Source of the DNA: F23-D06 sp002392325
Lineage (GTDB): Bacteria; Bacteroidota; Bacteroidia; Bacteroidales; WCHB1-69
Assembly: GCA_946624065.1 (NCBI GenBank)
Contig: CAMORT010000030.1
Location: forward strand, 1-30,050
DNA length: 30,050 bases
Direction of reading: 5' to 3'
Below, piece after piece: positions 17,608 to 25,766 of the stretch; positions within the stretch are counted from its first letter, which is position 1, and each line of letters starts with the position of its first letter. The notes under the pieces were generated by a model. That model saw nothing but the letters and a program-made list of their open reading frames with translations. It did no database searches and had not been told where the DNA came from. Made by a program: the position numbers and the translations under genes.

Positions 17608-19154
17608 TGAAGTTGTCACGGCAGGATTTCCATCATTACTTCTATATCTTTGCCACAGGACTTCTGATGTTTGTGGTCCCGTTGTCGCATTTCGCCATGG
17701 GACTCATTACCTTTCTGCTGACCTTGAATTGGATTGCGGAATGGAATTGGAAAGAGAAATGGTCTCGCCTGCGACAATATCCGCAAGCGTTGGTCTTTTC
17801 CGGATTGTATCTGGTGATGTGTGTCGGATTGATTCATGCTGACCACATATCAAATGCCACGGAGCAGCTGCTGGCTAACTTGTCCATTCTTTTCGCCCCT
17901 ATCATCATTGTGACATCCCGCCCGTTCACCCCAAAGAACATGCGCTTCTTTTTCAATGCTTTTATTTTAGGAACAGCGATCGGTGTTGTTTGCTCAATTG
18001 GGTACTGGCTTACACATGAGGTGCGCGATATGCGCAGCATCTCCCTGTTCATCGATCATATCCGATTCAGCTTGTGTGTGCTGCTTTCCATCGTCTTCAG
18101 CATTCATCTGATGAGGGATAAATCCGCCAAAGGAGATATGCTGAACCTCCTATATGCTGCCAATGTACTTTTGCTGTTATTCTATATCTTTGTGGCACAA
18201 ACACTTACGGGAGTTGTGATTCTGGTGGTGCTGATGATAGTATCCCTGTTGTTCCTGATCATTCGGCGAAATGTGGTCAATAAAAAGACGATGATTATCG
18301 CCTTGTTGGTCCTGTTGGGTGTCCTGTCCGGTTATTTCACCTATATCACCTACGGATATTTTCACGACCGCGACCAAATCATAACCGATAAGACTACCGC
18401 ATTGGGAAATGACTATTATTTCGGGGATGATGGTTTGGTGGAAAATGGTCACCGGGTGAATTATTATGTCTGTCGTGAAGAGATGGCACAAGCCTGGAAA
18501 TTGCGCTCTGATTCGTTGTTTGACGGCATGACCGAAGCCACCCTGATACGCTACCTGAATTCGAAAGGATTGCATAAAGACTACGCTGCCGTGATGTCTC
18601 TTTCGGATAAGGATATCCGCAATGTGGAACGGGAAATCGCCAATGTGGATTATACGAAGCCGTTTGGATTGAAGCGCGCGTTGTATCAGACCTATTTCTG
18701 CATTTCCAAATACAGACTCAACCATCAGGATATACAGGGTTCCTCGCTGATGCAGCGGGTGGAATTATGGACGGCATCCTGGAATGCGGTAAAGGAGAAC
18801 TGGTTGTTCGGTGTGGGACTTGGCGACCAGAAAGCGGAACTTGACCTGCAATTGGAGAAAATGGACTCTCCGATTGCGCATAAGCACAACCGTGGGTGCC
18901 ACAACCAGTTTCTGACCTATTGGATGATGGGTGGGATATTGCTGCTGTGCTACTTCCTTTTCGTGTTGGTGTATCCTTTTGTGGGAATGAGAAAAAGAAT
19001 CACATTTGTGTTTTTGGCCCTGTTTATCATTGTCTTCTGTTCCATGCTGGTGGAAGACACGATTGACAGCCAGTCAGGAAAAATACTATACGCCATCGTG
19101 ATGCCGATGCTGCTCTTCAATGAGACGACGAATAATGCGGCGGTTCGGGATTAG
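17607..19154 (+). CDS. O-antigen ligase-like (Wzy_C) integral membrane protein
   Basis: The 515-residue protein has about ten to twelve predicted membrane helices. A large hydrophilic loop (about 255-385) precedes the Wzy_C-type signature: QRVELWTASW, then FGVGLGDQ, then HNQFLTYWMMGG. Members of this superfamily (WaaL, Wzy and relatives) join or polymerise glycans on lipid carriers at the periplasmic face of the inner membrane. The family cannot be divided into ligase and polymerase by sequence alone, and no glycan cluster surrounds the gene, so the substrate is unknown. Translation is probably coupled to the S41 protease (TAATG overlap). The stop codon overlaps the convergent pyrD stop by four bases, leaving no room for an intervening terminator. 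Confidence 0.8.
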   Translation: MKLSRQDFHHYFYIFATGLLMFVVPLSHFAMGLITFLLTLNWIAEWNWKEKWSRLRQYPQALVFSGLYLVMCVGLIHADHISNATEQLLANLSILFAPIIIVTSRPFTPKNMRFFFNAFILGTAIGVVCSIGYWLTHEVRDMRSISLFIDHIRFSLCVLLSIVFSIHLMRDKSAKGDMLNLLYAANVLLLLFYIFVAQTLTGVVILVVLMIVSLLFLIIRRNVVNKKTMIIALLVLLGVLSGYFTYITYGYFHDRDQIITDKTTALGNDYYFGDDGLVENGHRVNYYVCREEMAQAWKLRSDSLFDGMTEATLIRYLNSKGLHKDYAAVMSLSDKDIRNVEREIANVDYTKPFGLKRALYQTYFCISKYRLNHQDIQGSSLMQRVELWTASWNAVKENWLFGVGLGDQKAELDLQLEKMDSPIAHKHNRGCHNQFLTYWMMGGILLLCYFLFVLVYPFVGMRKRITFVFLALFIIVFCSMLVEDTIDSQSGKILYAIVMPMLLFNETTNNAAVRD

Positions 19155-20050
19155 ATGATTCCGACAATTTCCTGGATATTTTCAATGCCCTCTTGAGCGC
19201 AAAGAAGCTCGAGGTCTTCAACCAGTTGCTTGCCGGCGAGCGGGTTGTTGAAATTCACCGTGCCGATTTGCACGGCGGTGGCGCCTGCCATCATGAAGGC
19301 GAGAATATCCTCCGCCGTATAGATGCCACCGATGCCAATCACAGGCACATGGACTTGCTTGCACACAGAATGCACCATTCGCAGTGCGATGGGGCGGATG
19401 GCGGCACCGGAAAGCCCGGCATACACATTGTTGAATACAGCTTTGCGGCGATGCACATCAATAGCCATGGCTTGGAAGGTGTTCACCAATGACAAGGCAT
19501 CCGCGCCGGCTTCTTCGCACGCGAGAGCCATATCCACGATATTCTCAGCGTTTGGGGAGAGTTTCACAATCAGCGGTTTTTTGCACACATTGCGCACAGC
19601 GGTCACCACCTCGCGCGCCACCTCGGCCTTGATGCCGAAAGCCATGCCGCCGCTCTTCACATTGGGACAGGAGATGTTGAGTTCCAGCATGTCGATATTC
19701 ACATTGGAAAGCATTTCCGCGCCCGTGACATAATCCTCCATGCTGTGTCCGCCCATGTTGGCGATGAGCACGGTGTCGAACTTGCGCATGTTTGTAATGC
19801 CATGCTCAATAAACGCCTCAATGCCAGGATTTTGCAGTCCTACGCTGTTCATCATGCCAGATGGCGTTTCATATACACGGATGCCTTCGTTGCCGTCTTT
19901 GGGATGTAAAGTCAGTCCCTTGGAACTGATGCCGCCCAGGCAACTTACATCATACAATTCGTTGAATTCCTCGCCGAATCCGAATGTGCCCGATGCGGCG
20001 AGGATGGGGTTCTTGAACGATATACCGTGGATGGAGGTGCTGAGATTCAT
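19151..20050 (-). CDS. pyrD: Dihydroorotate dehydrogenase B, catalytic subunit
   Basis: The 299-residue FMN enzyme oxidises dihydroorotate to orotate in pyrimidine synthesis and works as a heterotetramer with PyrK, which passes electrons to NAD. It is class 1B: the catalytic base is Cys128 in ELNISCPNVKSGG. Other family features are the N-terminal ASGTFGFG, NSVGLQNPG and the FMN-phosphate site VIGIGGI / ATAVQIGT. Its partner gene pyrK is not adjacent: a 1.7-kb C69 peptidase gene lies between them. pyrD has its own good promoter (20109-20139) and a hairpin-forming leader. It converges on the O-antigen-ligase-like gene with a four-base overlap. Confidence 0.96.
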   Translation of the reverse strand: MNLSTSIHGISFKNPILAASGTFGFGEEFNELYDVSCLGGISSKGLTLHPKDGNEGIRVYETPSGMMNSVGLQNPGIEAFIEHGITNMRKFDTVLIANMGGHSMEDYVTGAEMLSNVNIDMLELNISCPNVKSGGMAFGIKAEVAREVVTAVRNVCKKPLIVKLSPNAENIVDMALACEEAGADALSLVNTFQAMAIDVHRRKAVFNNVYAGLSGAAIRPIALRMVHSVCKQVHVPVIGIGGIYTAEDILAFMMAGATAVQIGTVNFNNPLAGKQLVEDLELLCAQEGIENIQEIVGII

Positions 20051-20080
20051 AGTTTTAATGTTTAAAGTGATAAAGATGGA

Positions 20081-20095
20081 TAGGGTAGTGCCCTA
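20081..20095 (-). promoter_or_regulatory. Small inverted repeat in the pyrD leader
   Basis: TAGGG (20081-20085) and CCCTA (20091-20095) flank TAGTG. This lies about 14 bases downstream of the pyrD -7 element, so it is close to the transcription start. It could be an operator or a leader hairpin; the arms are only five bases. Confidence 0.35.
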
Positions 20096-20108
20096 ACCTT
20101 TCCGATTG

Positions 20109-20139
20109 CAAAAATACAAAAACCAGTATAAATGCGCAA
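20109..20139 (-). promoter_or_regulatory. pyrD promoter
   Basis: On the minus strand, TTG at 20139-20137 and TATTTTTG at 20116-20109 are separated by 20 bases. This is a good -33/-7 pair in the short gap after the peptidase stop, 58 bases before the pyrD start. Confidence 0.65.
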
Positions 20140-20141
20140 CA

Positions 20142-21845
20142 TTACCGCTCTCTTCGTTCGATGACCTCTTTCAGTTTGTAGCGGTCGCCGGTGGCGGAGC
20201 CTATAGAGTTGATGAATTCATAGTTGTAGCCGGGCGTTTCGTAGCCCCAGCGCAAAAACTCATCGTTCTTGTCTGTGCGGCGCACCACTTGGTCGTTGTA
20301 TTTCACAATCAGATATTTGGCAAGTTTGTCCCAACGCTTCATCATTTGGTCGGCATAACGGATACTCTTCTTGTTCAGGTAGTCGCGGCGGTCGGCTGGG
20401 GTCATGTTCTCCACAGCGGCCAGCACGCTGTCCTGGTCGGCAAAGTAGAAGTCCTCCAACTCATGCTGTGCCTTGCGCAGGTCACCAATCATCATCGAGT
20501 AGCGCGGATAGACCATGTTGGCCACCCAGTTGTTCATCCAGAAGGCCGATTCGGTCGAGAATTCCGTGCGTGGGTTGTTCTCAGGACGGAAGCAGTCGGG
20601 CACTTGGGTGATGCAGCAGTAGAGCGGCACGTATGCCACCATGTTGGCATCGTCGCAGTTGAACCAGGTCACGCCGCCCACATCGTTGGGTAACCACGAG
20701 CGCATCTGGCAGGTCATGGTGAAGCCGCTCTGCTGCGTGGCAATGGGGCGTTCGCGGAAATAGTTGACACCATTGGCGTCGCGGAAGTGCATGGGCAGCG
20801 GACGGATGGGCATTCCCCACGGACCAGCCGTCATGTCGGCGGTCATGTCCAGCGGGGTGTTCTCAAAATGGTCGCGCATATCTTCTTGCAAATCCTTGAG
20901 TGATAGCGGTTTGTCGGGTTTTATCCATAAGGGTAAATGGTCGCATTTGTCGAACTCGCCATTGAGGTAAGGCAGATATTTGTCCATTTCCGCTTCATCG
21001 TAATGGTGACGGAAGAAACTCCACACGCGGGCGTCAGCGTAGCGCACATTCTCGAAGTCGATGGGACAATAGGCGTCGCGGAACGAGAAATCCGCGTCTT
21101 TGCCGTTGAAGAAACCTTTTTCGCGGGCGAAACTGATAACATCTGCGGCATAGACACACTCCACTTCAGGACGGTTGATATGTTGCAAATTCTTGCTGCT
21201 CAGACTTTTGTACGACCGTTTTTGTTCCAATGGAAATTGTCGAATGCGACTAAGGTTGGCGTGTGCGCAAATGCAGTCGTCGGGGATGCGCAAGGCCACC
21301 CATACGGCGCCTTTTTGGTCTGGACCTTTGCCCACAATCTCCATAATCCATGCTTCGTTGGGGTCGCAGATGGTGATGCTCTCACCCGTGCTGTTGTAGC
21401 CGTATGTTTCCACCAATTCGGCCATGCATTTTATCGCTTCCCGTGCTGTGGAAGAGCGTTGCAGGGCGAGCCGCATCAAGCTGAAGTAGTCCAAAAGCCC
21501 GTTGCGGTTCTGTAACTCCAGACGGCCATCGAAGGTGCTTTCCACGATGGTTACCTGGTGTTCGTTCATCAGGCCAACAACATTGTAGGTATAGGGTACT
21601 TGGTCCACAAATTGTCCTTCGTGAGAGGGGCCCCATCCGTGGATGGCGATTTTCTCGCCCGGGGCGTGCTGGCCGGCCGGGCTGTGAAACAGCGAGCCGG
21701 AGAACCCGAAACCGTCGCAGTTGTAGGTGCACATCACGCTGCCGTCGGCGGAGGCCTTCTTGCCGACAATCAGGTTCGTGCAGGCCCATGCAGGCGCAAT
21801 GCCCACTATGAGGGCGAATATCAGGGTCAGAAGTCTGTTTGTCAT
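20142..21845 (-). CDS. C69 family dipeptidase (U34-type N-terminal nucleophile hydrolase)
   Basis: The 567-residue exported protein has a signal peptide (residues 1-21, ending PAWA), and the next residue, Cys22 in ACTNLIVGKKASADGS, is the expected N-terminal nucleophile after processing. Further C69 features are the NEHQVTIVEST segment and ETYGYNSTGESITICDPNEAWIMEI split over the next 120 residues. The length agrees with the Bacteroidota exported members. These enzymes release or degrade dipeptides in the periplasm. The gene lies between pyrK and pyrD on the same strand (39 bases after pyrK, 91 bases before pyrD). No link to pyrimidine synthesis is evident, so the position is unexplained. Confidence 0.92.
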   Translation of the reverse strand: MTNRLLTLIFALIVGIAPAWACTNLIVGKKASADGSVMCTYNCDGFGFSGSLFHSPAGQHAPGEKIAIHGWGPSHEGQFVDQVPYTYNVVGLMNEHQVTIVESTFDGRLELQNRNGLLDYFSLMRLALQRSSTAREAIKCMAELVETYGYNSTGESITICDPNEAWIMEIVGKGPDQKGAVWVALRIPDDCICAHANLSRIRQFPLEQKRSYKSLSSKNLQHINRPEVECVYAADVISFAREKGFFNGKDADFSFRDAYCPIDFENVRYADARVWSFFRHHYDEAEMDKYLPYLNGEFDKCDHLPLWIKPDKPLSLKDLQEDMRDHFENTPLDMTADMTAGPWGMPIRPLPMHFRDANGVNYFRERPIATQQSGFTMTCQMRSWLPNDVGGVTWFNCDDANMVAYVPLYCCITQVPDCFRPENNPRTEFSTESAFWMNNWVANMVYPRYSMMIGDLRKAQHELEDFYFADQDSVLAAVENMTPADRRDYLNKKSIRYADQMMKRWDKLAKYLIVKYNDQVVRRTDKNDEFLRWGYETPGYNYEFINSIGSATGDRYKLKEVIERRER

Positions 21846-21884
21846 AATCAGGGGATTCGATAATATCGGACAGACCGAACTGTT

Positions 21885-22625
21885 TTAAAAATTGAAAATC
21901 TGTTTTGCTGGAAACACCGGACCGTCTTTGCAGACGCGTTTCATGCCTTCTGTGGTGCGTATGCTGCATCCTAAGCAAGCCCCAATGCCACAAGCCATGC
22001 GATGCTCTATGGAACACCAGCAAGCGGTCTGCTTTTCGGCGCACATGGCGGCCACCTTGCGCATCATCACCTCGGGGCCGCAGGTGAACACGGCATTGTA
22101 TTGTTCCGGTTTCAACAGGTCTGTGATGAATCCGTGATAGCCTTCGTTGCCAGTTTCTGTGGAAATGTATATGCCTTGGCAATGCGGCTCGAAGTCCTCC
22201 ACCGCAAACAATTGGTCGCGATAGCCAAGAAAGACATCCACTTGCACGCCCTGTTGGGAAAGCTCCTTTGCCGTTTGGCATAACGGCGGAATACCAAGTC
22301 CGCCGCCTACGAGGGCCACTTTGCCGTGCATTTCGCCAATCGGGTAGCCCGTGCCTAATGCGCCCAACAACTGGATGGTGTCACCGGCGTTCAATTCGGA
22401 CAGCTTGCGGGTGCCTTGCCCGACTACCCGGTACATGAAACTCAACATATTCTCATCCGCTTTGAATATACTGATGGGACGCATGAGCGTCAGCTCTTTG
22501 TCCCAGCACTTGAGCATGAAAAACTGTCCTGCGGCTGCCGGAGCGCCATGGCGCTCCACTGTGAGCACGAAAATGTCCTCTGTAAGACGGGTTTGGTTTA
22601 TTACAGAACTGGTGAAATACTTCAT
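21885..22625 (-). CDS. pyrK: Dihydroorotate dehydrogenase B, electron-transfer subunit
   Basis: The 246-residue PyrK carries FAD and a [2Fe-2S] cluster and shuttles electrons from PyrD to NAD. The FAD-binding motif is RPISIF at 49-54, the nucleotide-binding loop is VGGGLGIPPL at about 106-115, and CGPEVMM (182-188) is the usual C-terminal nucleotide motif. The cluster ligands are Cys212, Cys217, Cys220 and Cys232 (CGIGACLGC, then 11 residues, then C). Length is normal. It lies 41 bases after pyrF; that gap contains a direct repeat of GTTCAAAA 14 bases apart (22630 and 22644). The catalytic subunit gene pyrD is separated from it by the C69 peptidase gene. Confidence 0.95.
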   Translation of the reverse strand: MKYFTSSVINQTRLTEDIFVLTVERHGAPAAAGQFFMLKCWDKELTLMRPISIFKADENMLSFMYRVVGQGTRKLSELNAGDTIQLLGALGTGYPIGEMHGKVALVGGGLGIPPLCQTAKELSQQGVQVDVFLGYRDQLFAVEDFEPHCQGIYISTETGNEGYHGFITDLLKPEQYNAVFTCGPEVMMRKVAAMCAEKQTACWCSIEHRMACGIGACLGCSIRTTEGMKRVCKDGPVFPAKQIFNF

Positions 22626-22666
22626 GGTAGTTCAAAATTGAAAGTTCAAAAATCAAATAATAGCGC

Positions 22667-23527
22667 TCAGCATTTTTCTCTGATGTCATCACGCATCCGT
22701 ATGGCTTCGGCGCGCGCGCAGCCGGCAAAATCCGATTCGCCGTTCTCCTGTTTGCGGTAGGCCAGCAGAATGCCGCGGGAGGAGTTGACCACACCGCCGT
22801 TGCCGTCGCGCAGGTACTTTGCGATGTCTTCCGCCTTGCCGCCCTGTGCCCCGTATCCCGGAATCAGGAAGAAGGTGCTGTCCAACATGGCGCGGATTTC
22901 CACTGCCTCATCCGCATGGGTGCAGCCCATCACACCGCCAATGCTCGAATAACCACACTTGCCGATGTAGGGTTTGCCCATCTCGTTGATTTTTTGCCCT
23001 ACCACATGATACACTCTCAAGTTGTTCTCCGTGGGCAGGTATTCAATGTCTTTGGCCCCCTCGTTGGAGGTGCGGATAAGCACAAACGCTCCCTTTTCCT
23101 GCTTCTCAAAATAGGGGAGATAGGGGGAAAGGCTGTCCAGACCCATATATGGGCTTAAGGTGATGAAATCGGCTTCGAAATCGCCTGTGAAGTGTGCCTT
23201 GGCGTACATCTCGGCAGTCTTGGCGATGTCGCCGCGCTTGATGTCGGCGATGATAACGGCCTTCTTCTCACGCAGGTATGCCAATGTCTTCTGATAGGCG
23301 CGCAAACCGGCAATGCCGTAGGATTCATAATAGGCGATTTGCACTTTGTAGCAGGCCGCCACATCAAGCGTAGCGTCAATCAGGGCGCGGTTGAACTCAA
23401 AAAGGCCATCCTCAACATTGGGAAAACGCTCTGCCATAGCAGTTGGAAGATAGGAAAAATCGGTGTCGAGGCCGACACACACATGGCCGTTAAGGGCCAC
23501 TTTTTCATAAAGTCTGTCTATTACCAT
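22667..23527 (-). CDS. pyrF: Orotidine 5'-phosphate decarboxylase
   Basis: PyrF makes UMP from OMP, the last step of pyrimidine synthesis. The 286-residue protein is of the longer type-2 class. The catalytic residues are in IADIKRGDIAKTA: Asp95, Lys97 and Asp100. GLDTDF near the N-terminus and SSRGI near the C-terminus (phosphate binding) are also present. It heads the cluster pyrF-pyrK-C69 peptidase-pyrD. Immediately upstream are a TAACTTTG element only 15 bases before the ATG and an array of 7-base repeats (23564-23640). Confidence 0.96.
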   Translation of the reverse strand: MVIDRLYEKVALNGHVCVGLDTDFSYLPTAMAERFPNVEDGLFEFNRALIDATLDVAACYKVQIAYYESYGIAGLRAYQKTLAYLREKKAVIIADIKRGDIAKTAEMYAKAHFTGDFEADFITLSPYMGLDSLSPYLPYFEKQEKGAFVLIRTSNEGAKDIEYLPTENNLRVYHVVGQKINEMGKPYIGKCGYSSIGGVMGCTHADEAVEIRAMLDSTFFLIPGYGAQGGKAEDIAKYLRDGNGGVVNSSRGILLAYRKQENGESDFAGCARAEAIRMRDDIREKC

Positions 23528-23541
23528 AGATGATTATAATT

Positions 23542-23549
23542 CAAAGTTA
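23542..23549 (-). promoter_or_regulatory. Candidate -7 element of pyrF
   Basis: The minus strand reads TAACTTTG, which fits TAnnTTTG, 14 bases before the pyrF ATG. A TTTG at 23575-23572 is 22 bases upstream and falls inside the heptad array. Transcription would start only about eight bases before the start codon. Confidence 0.45.
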
Positions 23550-23563
23550 AAAAAACAAATTTC

Positions 23564-23640
23564 AATAATCTCAAATCCCCAATCCCCAATCCCAAATCTC
23601 AAGTCTTACATCTTAAATCTTAAATCTCTAATCCCTAATC
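23564..23640. repeat. Array of eleven degenerate 7-base repeats
   Basis: From 23564 on the plus strand every seventh base begins a new unit ending in ATC or GTC: AATAATC, TCAAATC, CCCAATC, CCCAATC, CCAAATC, TCAAGTC, TTACATC, TTAAATC, TTAAATC, TCTAATC, CCTAATC. The minus-strand unit is GATTTRR-like. There is no drift of phase over 77 bases. The array includes the last codons and the stop of the response regulator (23628-23630) and ends just upstream of the pyrF promoter. Confidence 0.85.
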
Positions 23641-24404
23641 TTCAGCATGAAACCGGTGCCGTGCACATTGAATATTTCAACCTGCGGCTCGTATCCGCCT
23701 GTGTACACCACTTTCCGTTTCCCTTTGACCTTTGGTGCCAGATGCTCTTCGTTGTCGATTTGCAAATAAGAACGCAATTTGGTAAGGAAAACATCCATGC
23801 TCCTGCCCGCAGAATGGTCGTCGTCACCCCAAACCTCTTTCAGGATAATCTCTCGAGGTATGAGCTTGTTTTTGTGGTCGCACAACAGTTTCAGCAGTTC
23901 CGCCTCTTTGCGGGTCAGCATGCGGGTTTTCTTGGGGTGGATCAACTGCATGTCGCTGAAATTGAAAATGAAGTTCCCCAATTTGTACACGGTTTCCTCC
24001 TGGAGCACTGTTTTGACATTGCTCGCGGCAGCGCCTCTTCCTAATATCACACGCATGCGCAACTCCAATTCCTCAATGCTGAAAGGCTTGGTCATGAAAT
24101 CGTCGCAACCCAGCTTGAATCCTTTAATGCGTTCCTCCCGGCTGTCATTGTCGGATAGGATGATCACGGGCAGATTTTTCTTGTACTTGCGGATGTTTTG
24201 CAGCAATACGAAGTTGTCTTGATTGTGCAAGGAGAGGTCGATGATGCACAGGTGGTAAGGTACCGTGTTGATGGACTTCAGAGCCGAATTCATCTCCTTG
24301 AAATCCCAAACATTATATCCTTTCATTTCTAAAAACTCTTTGATGACGCTGCGCAGATTGTCACTATCGTCCACTAAAATCACAGAATGAGAAAGTGTTT
24401 CCAT
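23628..24404 (-). CDS. OmpR/RprY-type response regulator (orphan)
   Basis: The 258-residue two-component regulator has a receiver domain (about 6-120) with the acidic pocket Asp12-Asp13, phospho-acceptor Asp56 in CIIDLSL and Lys in MTKPFS. The C-terminal winged-helix DNA-binding domain (about 140-258) has LTRKEAELLKLLCDHKNKL and the recognition region GRSMDVFLTKLRSYL. Between that helix and the wing strand (VEIFNVHGTGFML) there is an extra segment of about 18 residues (around KVKGKRKVVYTGGYEP) that I do not recognise in the common OmpR layout. No histidine kinase gene is in the window. A candidate promoter is at 24495-24502. The last codons are part of the heptad array. Confidence 0.9.
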   Translation of the reverse strand: METLSHSVILVDDSDNLRSVIKEFLEMKGYNVWDFKEMNSALKSINTVPYHLCIIDLSLHNQDNFVLLQNIRKYKKNLPVIILSDNDSREERIKGFKLGCDDFMTKPFSIEELELRMRVILGRGAAASNVKTVLQEETVYKLGNFIFNFSDMQLIHPKKTRMLTRKEAELLKLLCDHKNKLIPREIILKEVWGDDDHSAGRSMDVFLTKLRSYLQIDNEEHLAPKVKGKRKVVYTGGYEPQVEIFNVHGTGFMLKIRD

Positions 24405-24494
24405 ATGATTGGTGATTGGTTTTAATGTTGATGTCTGTTGGGTATATTTTTAGTCAGTGTAGTCCGGAGTTGTTAAGATAATTATAACGAACTG

Positions 24495-24502
24495 CAAAGA
24501 TA
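24495..24502 (-). promoter_or_regulatory. Candidate -7 element of the response regulator gene
   Basis: The minus strand reads TATCTTTG, an exact TAnnTTTG match, 91 bases before the start codon. No clear -33 element is seen. Confidence 0.45.
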
Positions 24503-24548
24503 CACACTTTTTTGTTTTATTCTAGAATATCCGTTATTTTTATGTTGA

Positions 24549-24577
24549 TTTGTTCACAACTATTTTTTGTACTTTTG
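24549..24577 (+). promoter_or_regulatory. Promoter of the RNA methyltransferase gene
   Basis: TTTG at 24549-24552 and TACTTTTG at 24570-24577 are 17 bases apart. The -7 element is followed by GCCGC, exactly as in the dut promoter. The ATG at 24594 is 17 bases downstream. Confidence 0.65.
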
Positions 24578-24593
24578 CCGCATTGATATAAAT

Positions 24594-25766
24594 ATGGAAA
24601 ACACGCAATTTTATGTGGCCAAGACATTTGCGGGAATAGAACCGCTTCTGGCCGATGAACTCGCCGCTCTTGGTGCCCGTAACTGCAAGATTTTAAGCAG
24701 GTCTGTGAGTTTTGAGGGGGATATGGATCTGATGTACAAGGCAAACTATTTCTGCCGGTTCGCGTTGCGCATCCTCTGGTTGCAGAAAAAGTTCACCTTT
24801 ACCAACAATCGGCAGTTCTATGAACAGATATTTGATTTTCCCGCGGAAAAGTTCATGGGGCCCGACAATACGCTGGCGGTGCACGCTACCATTGCGGATA
24901 CCATCTTCAAAACACCGTTGTACGCCTCCGTGCTGGCCAAGGATGCGGTTTGCGACCGATTCCGCGACTTGAATGGTCGTCGTCCTTCGGTGGACAAGGA
25001 AAATCCGGATGTGCAGTTGCATCTTCATGTCTATAAGAATGAGGCGCAATTGTTCTTGGACAGTTCCGGTGAGTCGCTGCACAAGCGCGGCTACAAGGTG
25101 ATGAACCATCCGGCACCCATCAACGAGGTGGTGGCCGCCACCATGATCAAACTCAGCGGTTGGAAGGCTGACTGCGATTTTATTGACCCCATGTGCGGAG
25201 GCGGCACCATCCTCATCGAGGCCGCCATGCAGGCGTTGAACATTCCGGCAGGCTTCTACCGCCGAAACTATGGATTTGGATATTGGAAGAATTTCGATGC
25301 GGAGCGATGGCGTGAGATCCGCAAATCCGCTGCCATCAAGGACGATGTTAGCGTTGACTTCTACGGTTCCGACATCAATCCCAGATTTTTGGACATGGCG
25401 GAAACCAACATCAGGAAAGCGCGCTTGGAGGATTTCATCCGATTGGAGAAACGGGACATGCGCCAGGCCAAGCCCGCGCGCATACCCTCGCTCGTGATGA
25501 TGAACCCGCCCTACGGCGAACGACTGGCCGTTGACGACCTCAATGAATTCTATTCCGAAATAGGAGATTCACTGAAAAACAATTTTTCCGGTTGTCGTGC
25601 GTTTATTATAAGTTCGGATATGGATGCCTTGAAACATATTGGCCTGAAGGCGAACTCGAAGACGAAACTCTTTAATGGTCCGCTGGAGTGCCGCTTTATG
25701 GGTTATGACCTTTTCAAAGGCGACCATAAGAACTATGCGACACACAAAAAGAATCGAGAAGAATGA
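24594..25766 (+). CDS. THUMP-domain class I SAM-dependent RNA methyltransferase (RlmL N-domain / YpsC family)
   Basis: The 390-residue enzyme is of the COG0116 type, which methylates guanine N2 in 23S rRNA or a related RNA target. The ATG at 24594 is chosen because it follows the promoter; an in-frame ATG 27 bases upstream overlaps the -7 element. Residues 45-155 form the THUMP RNA-binding domain. The Rossmann methyltransferase domain has DPMCGGGTILIEAA (from 198), the GSDINP loop (258-263) and the catalytic NPPYGER (304-310). The length fits the single-domain bacterial form, not the fused RlmKL. The final TGA overlaps the next gene's ATG (ATGA at 25763-25766). Confidence 0.92.
   Translation: MENTQFYVAKTFAGIEPLLADELAALGARNCKILSRSVSFEGDMDLMYKANYFCRFALRILWLQKKFTFTNNRQFYEQIFDFPAEKFMGPDNTLAVHATIADTIFKTPLYASVLAKDAVCDRFRDLNGRRPSVDKENPDVQLHLHVYKNEAQLFLDSSGESLHKRGYKVMNHPAPINEVVAATMIKLSGWKADCDFIDPMCGGGTILIEAAMQALNIPAGFYRRNYGFGYWKNFDAERWREIRKSAAIKDDVSVDFYGSDINPRFLDMAETNIRKARLEDFIRLEKRDMRQAKPARIPSLVMMNPPYGERLAVDDLNEFYSEIGDSLKNNFSGCRAFIISSDMDALKHIGLKANSKTKLFNGPLECRFMGYDLFKGDHKNYATHKKNREE

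Noticed and set aside
1574..20090. Shared 11-base string ATAGGGTAGTG upstream of ribBA (1574-1584) and pyrD (20080-20090)
   Set aside because: A match of this length between two places in 30 kb is expected by chance; the surroundings differ.
23564..23640. CRISPR-like array
   Set aside because: Units are only seven bases, continuous, with no spacers and no cas genes nearby.
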